NCBI GenBank assembly: GCA_023630585.1
Contig: CM042551.1
Span: 18,382,001-18,446,000 of the forward strand
From: Cranoglanis bouderius
Lineage: Eukaryota > Chordata > Actinopteri > Siluriformes > Cranoglanididae
Reading direction: 5' to 3'
DNA length: 64,000 nt
In this document: positions 55,333-64,000 of the stretch, in pieces
Numbering within the stretch: position 1 is the first letter of the stretch
Layout of the letters: the number at the start of each line of letters is the position of its first letter
Notes under the pieces: model-generated
What the model was told of the DNA's origin: nothing
Databases searched by the model: none
The model's input: the letters and a program-made list of their open reading frames with translations, nothing else
Translations under genes and position numbers: made by a program

Positions 55333-56310
55333 CAGTGCTGTGAAAAAGTATTTGATTTCTTCTGTTGTTTGTGTGTATCTCATACTAAATTGTTTCAGAA
55401 ATTAAAACAAAATCTAAGATAAATCAAAGGCAACCTGAGTAAACACAAAATACAGTTTTTAAATGATAATGTTATTTATTGAAGCAAAAAATTTATGCAA
55501 TACCAACTGGGCTTGTGTGAAAATGTATTTGCCCTCGTAGTTACTAATTCCCCAAATCTATTAAACTGCATTCATAGATGGGTTCAGCTGGACTAGACAC
55601 AACCAGGCCTGATGACTGCAAACCCTTTTCAATCAAATCAACACTTAAATAGAACTTTTTCAACAGCATGAAGTTGGTTAAAAGGTCTTACCCAGTGACA
55701 CACTATGCCAAAATTGAAAGAAATTCCAGAAATGATGAGGAATGATTGAAATACATCAGTCTGGGAAAGGTTACAAAGCTATTTCAAAGGCTCTGGGATT
55801 CCAAAAGAACCACAGTGAGAGCCATTATCCCCAAATGGAAAAACTCGGCACAGTAGTGAATCTTCCCAGAAGTGGTCAACCTTCCAAAATTCCTCTAAGA
55901 GCACAGTAACTACTCATCCAAGAAGTCACAAAAGAGCCAAGGACAAAACAATTTTGGCAAAACACACCTTGATGATGCTCAAACCTTTTGGGAGAATGTT
56001 CTGTGGACTGATAAGTTGAAAGTGGAACTGTTTGGAAGACAGCGGTCTCGTTATATCTGACGTAAACCAAACAACAAATTCCACAAAAAGAACATTGTAC
56101 CTAATGTATGGTCAAACATGGTGGTGGAAGTGTGATGGTGTGGGGATGCTTTGCTGCCTCAGGGCCTGTGCAACTTGCAATAACTGAGGGAAACATGAAT
56201 TCTGCTCTCTACCAGAAAATTCTAAAGGAGAATGTCCGGTCTTCAGTCCTTAAGTTGAAACTCAATCGCAGCTAGATTATGCAGCGAGACAATGATACAA
56301 AGAATAGGAG
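55333..56310 (+). mobile_element. Tc1-F element, decayed and truncated at right
   Basis: The left end is cagtgctgtgaaaaagtatt tgatttc. The transposase relic runs about 55730-56300. Readable pieces include WENVLWTDKLKVELFGRQ (first Asp kept), HGGGSVMVWGCFAASGPVQL, and QRDNDTK at the second Asp where homology ends. The C-terminus and right terminal repeat are absent. Confidence 0.75.
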
Positions 56311-56319
56311 TAAGTCCAA

Positions 56320-56930
56320 GTCCTAGAAGTAAGTCAAAGTCTAATCTCCAGTTATCAGATAGTTATCAGATAACTGCAACCAAACGATATGTCACACAAC
56401 ATCGTGGTTACAAATAGTATGGCCAGTGAGCCAGCATCAAATTTCTGGTATGATCTACTAAACCATTTTTTGCAGAGTGGACTGAGGCATTTTCACTCAC
56501 TGACTGATTGACTGATTGATACATGCAGTGGTCTGTACAGTAGATAACAGTATACAATAAGACATGGAACAGCAATCTGTCTATAAACTCAAAGTATAGT
56601 TGCAAGACGCTCCACTACCAGTTATCTTTTTCTGATCTGTTTTCTGACAAATCCCACCTTCTGTGTTACAATTAATCACATCTCCTGCACCAGAATTTGC
56701 TAGTAGTTCTTACTCATAAACATAAGAGAAATGTATGTGAACACAAGCCTTTTGAAATGTCTGATCTCTATCAGCTAAATGCTTCCCTAGGCTTGTGTAC
56801 TTGCATCATTTCATAACCATATGTGTTTCTCTACTATATTCCATTCCTTCTCTTGGCTATTTCTGTTTGTTATCATGAATTTTGGGTTGACAAAAATGTT
56901 CAAATGAAGTAGGGCGTCCAACTTTTTCAT

Positions 56931-56962
<32 letters not shown>

Positions 56963-58050
56963 GCAGAAGGACGAGATGAATAAAAATAGCAAAAATCTAG
57001 GCAAACTAAAGGTTGAGGTAGTGTTAATTTATTCACCAAGAATGTTACAAGTGTGGAAATAATTTATATTTGTATTCAATTATACTGCCAAAACTGCGCT
57101 CCCTTCTGCTTATTCCCAAAATGTGGAAAATGCACATTGTTATATATTTTATATGAATATAAAGGTTTCATCTTCTCCTTACTCTGACTCTTCAGACGCT
57201 GAATTAATGCACTGGTTCTCTGGTTCTCAATGAACTTTGGAAATCTACCTGAAGATCTTTGATGAAGGCTGACATTAGATGTTTACAAATGATGTTTTCT
57301 CCTCTTCCCTAACTTGCAAGCTGTTGTAACAATCCAAACCACAAATTTGCTGCTCTAACAGTCATGGTTAAAAAATGTTGTTATAAATACTTAATTACAT
57401 GCCCAAGCTTTGCTAATTGCCACTCTGGTTGTTTTTTGTTTGTTTTAATTGTGCTTAGCAAAGGTTTTGCCCAACTAGAACACACGCAACTGGCACAAGT
57501 TTTCAGCTCTGTAAAAAAAAACACCCCTGGATTTGATTACATCTGTTAGAGCTGGCTCATTAGGTGTCTGTATGAAACTACAAAACTGTGGGACATAAAA
57601 AATAAAAAGGATTTAAAATCTTAAATAAGACCTCATACATATTTAAAACAAATAAAAAACTTAGCTGTTGAAATTTGAAAGAGGCAAGACATAAAAGCAG
57701 TACAAGAATAAAGCAAAATGTAAAACTCCAGTCATAAAGAAATTAAATCACATATTTCTCCTTCTCAAATTGTGCTGAAGGATAATAAAATATTGATTTC
57801 AAGGGAATGTAATACTGATGTTAAATTGTCAAAGAGCCTTTGAAAGCCTACAATATTACTTTATTATTATCAAGCTTTATCTTGTGCTATATGAATCTGG
57901 TTAGGTCCATCATCTATTTATTGTGTTGTATTGTATGGTTCCTTTAGGCAGTGTTGTCTTGTCTCGTGGAATTGTGCTGTTTGGATGCCAAAGCCACTGT
58001 AGCATTCTCACATCAGAGGATTACACTTCAACACAGATGCCATAGCTAAA
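56320..58050. other. Intergenic, nothing identified
   Basis: AT-rich. No gene or element recognised apart from the (GTT)n tract. Confidence 0.45.
56932..56963. repeat. (GTT)n microsatellite
   Basis: About ten units. Confidence 0.9.
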
Positions 58051-58251
58051 GTTTCTCTTTAATTAAATGACTCCTTATGGACTAGCCATTTGTCAAATAT
58101 GCAAATCACCAGCAGACAATGCAGAGACAGAGAATGACATCAATACACATCCTACACCCAGGAAGACAGCATTACCACCACTATCACCCCCTCCCCATAT
58201 CCCCACCCCCACCATATCTCCAACCACCACAGTCATCACAATCACGACCAG

Positions 58252-59621
58252 CCAGGTGAGACGACAGCTCACTAAGACCGGGATTAACAAGACCTGACAA
58301 CATCAACCCAAGGGTGCTTAAAGTGTGGGCAGAGCAGCTGGCAGGAGTATTTCGGCAACTTTTTAACCTCTCCCTGCAGCTGAAGAAGGTACCTAAGAAC
58401 TGGAAGACATCCTGCATAGTCCCTGTGCCCAGGAAAGGACGTCCCAGTGCTCTCAACGACTTCAGGCCTGTGACCTTAATGCCACATATAATGAAGACCC
58501 TTGAGAGACTGGTTCTGCAGCACCTCAGGCCCTTGGTATGCAACTTCCTGGATCTGCTGCAGTTAGCATACCAGGCTGATATTGGTGTGGAGGATGCCAT
58601 CATCTACCTGCTTCACAGAGCTTATACACACCTGGAGAGGCCACAAAGCACTGGGAGGATCATGTTCTTTGATTTCTCAAGTGCTTTTAACATGGTTCAG
58701 CCCCTCTGGCTGGCTGAGAAGCTTTCTGTGATGCAGGTGGACCAGGACCTTGTGGCCTGGATTACAGACTACCTCACTGACAGACCACAGTATGTCAGGC
58801 TGCAAGGCTGCTTGTCAGACGTGGTGACTAGACATGGTGAACACTGGAGCACCCCAGGGAACTGTACTGTCTCCATTCTTGTTCACCCTCTACACCTCTG
58901 ACTTCTGCTTCAATTTTTCGGATGACTCCTCCATTGTTGGCTGTATCACAGATGATAAGGAGAAGGAGTACAGAGACCTTATTGAAAGCTTTATTAGATG
59001 GTATGACAACAACCACCTCCAGCTCAACATCGGGAAAACCAAGGAGCTGGTGGTGGACTTCCAGCACAGCAAGAGGCCCCCCACCCCTGTCGCCATAAGG
59101 GGGGAGTGGAGCTAGTGGACACCTACAAGTTCCTAGGGGTGCAACTCAATAACAAACTGGACTGGTCAGACAACACTGAGGCCCTCTATAAGAAAGGACA
59201 GAGCAGTATGTTCTTTCTGAGGAGGCTCAGGTCCTTTAATGTGTGCACTAGGCTGCTACGGATGTTTTACCAGTCTGTGGTGGCCAGTGTTATCTTCTTT
59301 GCTGTGGTGGGCTGGGGAGGTGGCATTGGGACTTGTGGGGCCAACAAACTGAGCAAGTTGGTGAGGAAGGCCAGCGCTGTAGTAGGAATGGAACTGAACA
59401 GGGTGGAGGAAGTGACTGAGAAGAGGATGAGAGGGAAGCTGAAAGCTATCATGGACAATCCCTCTCATCCTCTCTACGCTGAGCTGAGGAGGCTCAGGAG
59501 CACTTTCAGTCACAGATTCATCCAGCAACATGCCTCAAATTGTCTGGGGGGCTCTTTCGTGCCATCAGTCATCAGACTCCACATTGCTACAATACCCAGT
59601 ACCTCCTATTCCACTCATTGA
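58252..59621 (+). pseudogene. LINE reverse transcriptase, frameshifted
   Basis: Three frames cover one RT: KVWAEQLAGVFRQLFNLSLQ and IVPVPRKGRPSALNDFRPVT (58314-58830), RT motif A FFDFSSAFNMVQPL, then from 58834 GAPQGTVLSPFLFTLYTSDF and motif C FSDDSSIVG, then from 59106 TYKFLGVQLNNKLDWSDN and KKGQSSMFFLRRLRSFNVC to the C-terminus. Both Asp residues of motif C survive. Frame breaks near 58830 and 59105 and the missing endonuclease make it inactive. Confidence 0.85.
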
Positions 59622-59876
59622 GTCTAACAGAAACAGACACTCAACAGTTCATTGTCATTCCACAGATCTTGCACATGTATGTGCATGAATACTTGAGGAT
59701 ATAGCACAGGTACATATACAAAAAGAACTATAGCATATGTACATACAAACAGACCTGTTTTATTGTTTCTATTATTTCTATTGTATAGGTATTTATGGAA
59801 ATAATTTTCTTTCTTTGATGTTACTCATCCTACTTGTGCTGCTGTGTCAATTTGAATTTCCCCTATAGGGGATCAG

Positions 59877-59936
59877 GTACATCTTATCTTATCTTATCTT
59901 ATCTTATCTTATCTTATCTTATCTTATCTTATCTTA
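59877..59936. repeat. (ATCTT)n tail of the LINE
   Basis: About eleven pentamers directly after the LINE 3' hairpin. Confidence 0.95.
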
Positions 59937-60161
59937 AATGAGAAGGCCCACTAACTACAGTGGGGGGAAAAAAGTATTTGATCCCCTGCTGATTTTATAC
60001 GTTTGCCCACTGACAAAGAAATGATCAGTCTATAATTTTAATGGTAGGTGTATTTTAACAGTGAGAGACAGAATAACAACAAAAAAATCCAGAAAAACGC
60101 ATTTCAAAAAAGTTATAAATTGATTTGCATTTAAATAAGTATTTGACCCCTTCGAATTCGA

Positions 60162-60720
60162 CTACTTGGTGGCAAAACCCTTGCTAGCAATCACAGACGT
60201 TTCTTGTAGTTGGCCACCAGGTTTGCACACATCTCAGGAGGGATTTTGTCCCACTCCTCTTTGCAGATCCTCTCCAAGTCATTAAGGTCTCGAGGCTGAC
60301 GTTTGGCAACTCGAACCTTCAGCTCCCTCCACAGATTTTCTATGGGATTAAGGTCTGGAGACTGGCTAGGCCACTCCAGGACCTTAATGTGCTTCTTCTT
60401 GACCCACTACTTTGTTGCCTTGGCTGTGCATTTTGGGTCATTGTCATGCTGGAATACCCATCCACGACCCATTTTCAATGCCCTGGCTGAGGGAAGGAGG
60501 TTCTCACTCAAGATTTGACGCTACATGGCACAGGCGAGTTGAGTTGATACCAAAGAGCTCGATTTTGGTCTCATCTGACCACAACACTTTCACCCAGTTC
60601 TCCTCTGAATCATTCAGATGTTCATTATCAAACTTCAGACTTGTGTAGGTCCATTCCAGCCTTGTGTAGGTCTACAATCTTGTCCCTGACATCCTTGGAC
60701 AGCTCTTTGGTCTTGGCCAT
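60162..60720 (-). pseudogene. Tc1-B transposase copy 2, with large internal deletions
   Basis: The start MAKTKELSKDVRDKIVDLHK at 60720 is followed within about 20 codons by a deletion to the FDNEHLNDSEE region. WSDETKIELFGIN (first Asp) is present. A second deletion removes the IMLWGCFSAKGTG block. FQHDNDPKCTAKAT and LNPIENLWRELK (second Asp, Glu) follow. Stops and frame breaks are present. Confidence 0.82.
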
Positions 60721-60761
60721 GGTGGAGAGTTTGGAATCTGAGTGATTGATTGCTTCTGTGG

Positions 60762-60858
60762 ACAGGTGTCTTTTTACAGGTAACAAACTGAGATTAGGAG
60801 CACTCCCTTTAAGAGAATGCTCCTAATCTCAGCTCGTTACCTGTGTAAAAGACACCTG
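60762..60858. repeat. Palindrome in Tc1-B copy 2
   Basis: Same stem-loop as 19314-19408: arms acaggtgtctttttacaggt and ..gttacctgtgtaaaagacac, loop near ctttaag. Confidence 0.85.
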
Positions 60859-61088
60859 GGAGCCAGAAATCTTGCTGATTGATAGGGGATCAAATACTTA
60901 TTTCACTCATTAAAATGCAAATCAATTTATAACTTTTTTGAAATGCGTTTTTCTGGATTTTTTTGTTGTTATTCTGTCTCTCACTGTTAAAATACACCTA
61001 CCATTAAAATTATAGACTGATCATTTCTTTGTCAGTGGGCAAACGCACAAAATCAGCAGGGGATCAAATACTTTTTTCCCTCACTGTA

Positions 61089-61454
61089 TAACTATGCGCC
61101 AGCTTAAAACATCTCTCAAAATGCAACATGAGCATAGCGGAGCTAAAAGAAAAATATTATAAGAACAGTGTGTGGTATTAACATGTAGCTTTTTGTAACC
61201 ATACCATGATGACCACATACATTGGGTACTTTAGCCTGGGCACAAACTGAACAAAGCTTTATGAAGTGTCAGATTTTTGACTCCCACTATTGTTTGTTGC
61301 TGAGCATCTGATCTGGTTTTGGTGATAGGTGGATGTCTTGTTGTTAATGATGTCTGAGCTCAAGTGATATGTACAGAACAGAGATTGGAATGGATTTAAG
61401 TTTAGTCTTGTTGACACGGATACAGAAGTGGGGTGGTGTTGAAGGGACATAGTT
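61089..61454. other. Intergenic, nothing identified
   Basis: No recognised feature between Tc1-B copy 2 and the SINE fragment. Confidence 0.4.
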
Positions 61455-61590
61455 ATTTACATTTACATTTATAGCATTTTGGCAGACACCCTTATCGACA
61501 TACATTCATCTCATTTATACAACTGGGCATTTGAGGGTTAAGGGCCCTGCTCAAGGGCCCAGCAGTGGCAGTTTGGCAGTGCTGGGATCT
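61455..61590 (-). mobile_element. tRNA-derived SINE, 5'-truncated, reverse
   Basis: The - strand begins in ccagcactgccaaactgcca, then ctgggcccttgagcagggcc, and ends in the tail gtctgccaaaatgctataaa. The tRNA head is missing. Confidence 0.7.
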
Positions 61591-61591
61591 A

Positions 61592-61700
61592 GTGTTGGGT
61601 CCGAGTCCACCTTTGTCGAGTTTGAGTTGAGATCAAGTCCTTAACCAATCGAGTCCGAGTCCGAGTCCAAAAGGGGCTGAGTCAGACTTAAGTCCGAGTC
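61592..61700. repeat. gagtccgagtcc-rich repeat
   Basis: Several copies of gtccgagtc in a short stretch starting tagtgttgggtccgagtcca. It resembles the end of a fish DNA transposon. Class unknown. Confidence 0.4.
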
Positions 61701-61937
61701 CTTAATGGCAGAGTTAAGAAAGCAATTAAATTGAAAAAAGATTCAAAATTGCAATTGTAACACAACACTGAGCTGTTAAATTAATATTTTAACCTTCACA
61801 AACCAATGACAATATGAATGTAACAAAAAATACCACTATTACATCTTACCATTGCCATTTAATATTTTTATTTCATGTCATCAGCAACTCAACTAGTTTC
61901 CTATCAAAAAATGGTTTCAATAAAAACAGGGATATAG

Positions 61938-62045
61938 AGGTTAGGGATGGGCGATATGGACTTAAAACTATATCACCATATTTTCTGGTATTTATTGTGA
62001 TAATAATATCAGTGACAATATAAATATAGTACCATTCACCACTGT
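61938..62045. repeat. gggcgatatgg-type repeat (hAT-like end)
   Basis: It starts agggatgggcgatatggact and has atatcacc/gtgataata inverted words, typical of old hAT-like ends in fish. Confidence 0.4.
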
Positions 62046-62146
62046 TTTTGGCTACAAGTGATAGCTGCATGCAGTCTTGAGAGCCTCAGAAACACAAACA
62101 TTGATCTAAAAGTAAAACTTACCCATCATCAGATAGGTTCCTAAAA

Positions 62147-63110
62147 TATACCGGTAACACTTCACAATAACAGTACATGAATAATCATGCATTAATACCT
62201 GAATTAATACTTACTTAAATATGAACTAATGATGAGTTAAGGCATGTACTAATCACAAACTAATCAAGAGCTAACCTTAACTACGACATGAGTCTTATGA
62301 ATTCATGCATGAATAACGACCCCCTTAAGTACATGTTAGTACATGTTTGTTAGTTAATGTATTAATTAACACGTGGGGGTAAACTACATCAAACATGCTC
62401 TATAACAAAGAATATGAATTAAATGTGTATAATTTCCAATTGTTTATATAATTTGCCATATGCATCTGTGTACACAGACATTATTAGATGACTCTGGATT
62501 ACTTTCATTAATACAAATAATAATCACTGATAATTTCATCTCAACCTGTTTTGCATCACTCTCCATCCATTTCTCTTCAAATCCCACTGTAGTACTAGTA
62601 CGTGCTCTGGGTGGCTCGGGCTCGGGGCACTGCTCTTTGCCCACAAGGGTGAAATTAATACAGTAACATTTGTTCATTTAGCAGACGCTGTTATCTATTA
62701 ACATTTAAAACTATCGTTCTATAAGATTTTTTTCAGCTGTTTTAATCTTAGATGTCGCTGTGCTTATTCTGACCGCTTTACAGTATGTCAGTCGGATCTC
62801 CCTACTTAAAAAATCATTATGAACAGTCACCCATTTCTCTCTTGTGCTCTTGCTAATGTTTTGGGCCACTGCCCCTCAAAATGTCTTTACACGTTCCTCA
62901 TACTGCTTGGCACTTTTCATCTAAACCATGAAATGGCACTACAAAACTCGATGGCGCCAAGTAATTAACATTAACAAGTACATTACATTAACAAGTCTTG
63001 AGTTGTTGTTGGAGTATGCATAGTTAATAATGAGTTAGTAATGAAGTCATGGCATAATTATACATTTACATCATTTACATGTAATGCATTTAAATCATTA
63101 CCTAAAATAT
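62147..63110. repeat. Possible MITE pieces around unassigned sequence
   Basis: The left piece starts ggtaacacttcacaataaca. The right piece (62955-63110) is rich in aacattaacaag and gagttagtaatgaagtcatg. Both recall one abundant fish repeat. The middle is unassigned. Confidence 0.35.
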
Positions 63111-63395
63111 TAATTAACATGGATCAAGGTGGTGGTCCTTATCATTTTGTAGCAAGATAATATCCAGAGCCAAAATGTTCTTTGATGTTCTTGATTTCTG
63201 ATGATTTGATGATACATATTCACCAGCATTAAAAAAAAAACAAAGTTCAAAGGTAAAAACACCTTTAATTTAACAGCAAATTAAAACATATGTACACCTT
63301 ACATCAACATGTGTTCATGAATGTGTCATAAAAGGACCTGTATTTTCTTATAAAATTATTCATGAAACACAACATAAAATATAAAAGGTTGTCCT

Positions 63396-63860
63396 TTAAA
63401 CAGGAAACTGATGGCGAATATATTTTATTAAGCGTCCAAGGGGTCCATTCTTATGTTTCTCACCAAGCCAGTGACTCCTCTTGATAAGTGTGAGGTGTTC
63501 TTTAAGCATTTTCTCTGTCCTATTTCCTCTTAGTCTCCATATTTTTGTTTTGTACATCAACCACACGCTTTCAATGTGTTGTGAATGAGCTCCACTGTGT
63601 GGGTCTACAAACCACTGGGAATGGTTCACTGTAAAATGTCTGTAGCCCATATTGGTCAAAACTCCTCTGTAGGCTCTCCACCCATCAGAGATAAGGGTAG
63701 TACCTGGATGCACGTGCTTTACAATTATAGGGATGAGGCTAAGTCTTGATCGTCTTCTCACAAGCCGCAAGACCGGGTGTCGGCATTTGTCCCTCACACC
63801 TAGTATGCCAAACACCCATTTTCGTCGCTTCCATGTGGTGGATGCTCTCCCTCGTCCATA
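63396..63860 (-). CDS. Merlin (IS1595/ISXO2-like) transposase, last exon
   Basis: The acceptor ttccatctttacag precedes TATGGACGAGGG on the - strand, so the exon starts at 63860 in phase 0 and runs 154 codons to TAA at 63396-63398. It reads GRGRASTTWKRRKWVFGILG, LIPIIVKHVHPGTTLISDGW, HFTVNHSQWFVDPHSGAHSQ and HIESVW. The SDGW Asp and the HIES Glu are 37 residues apart, as in Merlin/IS1595 DDE transposases. The first Asp must lie in an upstream exon beyond the window or in 63882-64000. No stop or frameshift was found. It could be an active element or a domesticated host gene. Confidence 0.8.
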   Translation of the reverse strand, partial: YGRGRASTTWKRRKWVFGILGVRDKCRHPVLRLVRRRSRLSLIPIIVKHVHPGTTLISDGWRAYRGVLTNMGYRHFTVNHSQWFVDPHSGAHSQHIESVWLMYKTKIWRLRGNRTEKMLKEHLTLIKRSHWLGEKHKNGPLGRLIKYIRHQFPV

Positions 63861-64000
63861 CTGTAAAGATGGAATATGCAATTAAAAACAGATATAGAGA
63901 TTTAAGAGAAAAAGATGTCCCTGTCATCTATTATCACGTTTACACACATTTTCACATATTTATCAACTTGCATTACTATCGCATTACTACAGGCAATAAA

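Larger units (their letters stand above)
58060..59940 (+). mobile_element. L2/Rex-type LINE, 5'-truncated
   Basis: It has a reverse-transcriptase body, then a 3' UTR, a short hairpin (tcccctatagggga at 59859-59872) and a terminal (ATCTT)n tail. A short hairpin followed by a microsatellite tail is typical of L2/Rex-type elements, whose RT recognises the 3' end. Confidence 0.8.
59958..61086 (-). mobile_element. Tc1-B copy 2, internally deleted, 1,129 bp
   Basis: The ends cagtggggggaaaaaagtat ttgatcccc and their inverse are flanked by TA (59956-59957, 61087-61088). It lies about 20 bp beyond the LINE tail. It keeps the palindrome at 60762-60858. Confidence 0.9.

Overview
The window is vertebrate genomic DNA. 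It is almost certainly from a ray-finned fish, because it carries a split axin1 gene with GT-AG introns and an unusually dense population of Tc1/mariner elements, L2/Rex-type LINEs, tRNA-derived SINEs and long (TA)n tracts. The SINE and Tc1 mix is what I would expect of an otophysan such as a catfish, but that assignment is inference only. Overall base composition is AT-rich. GC-rich sequence is mostly confined to the axin1 exons.

Region 1 (about 1-15.4 kb) holds the 3' two-thirds of axin1 on the + strand. I could define nine coding exons (1862-2002, 3405-3501, 8371-8508, 9593-10065, 10180-10347, 11066-11314, 11600-11707, 12305-12454, 12797-12923) with consistent splice phases. They encode about 549 residues: the segment after the RGS domain, the GSK3-binding helix, the beta-catenin-binding helix, a His-rich stretch, a symmetric 108-nt exon and the C-terminal DIX domain. 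The RGS-coding exon lies off the left edge. Introns contain a short MITE, two opposed Tc1-like fragments, a LINE RNase H relic and other old repeats. The 3' UTR has a proximal poly(A) signal near 13.5 kb and candidate distal ones near 15.4 kb.

Region 2 (about 15.4-64 kb) is intergenic. I found no further host gene that I could defend. It is a palimpsest of transposons. Three exactly 1,509-bp copies of one Tc1 family (called Tc1-A here) each keep a 321-codon transposase frame with a DD34E triad. One of them is nested in a second Tc1 family (Tc1-B), one sits in a (TA)n microsatellite, and one breaks a third family (Tc1-C). Decayed members of at least six other Tc1-like families, a foldback Tc1 derivative, a Ty3/Gypsy pol relic, a hAT transposase relic, L2/Rex-type LINEs, tRNA-derived SINEs and a clean-ended MITE fill the rest. 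At the right edge, on the - strand, lies an undamaged last exon of a Merlin (IS1595/ISXO2-like) DDE transposase whose upstream exon(s) are outside the window.

Functionally the window is one Wnt-pathway scaffold gene followed by a roughly 48-kb transposon-rich spacer. I did not find a novel multi-gene system. The most notable items are the likely young Tc1-A family, the Merlin transposase exon, a 95-bp palindrome kept in both Tc1-B copies, and a diverged tandem duplication near 21.4-21.9 kb.
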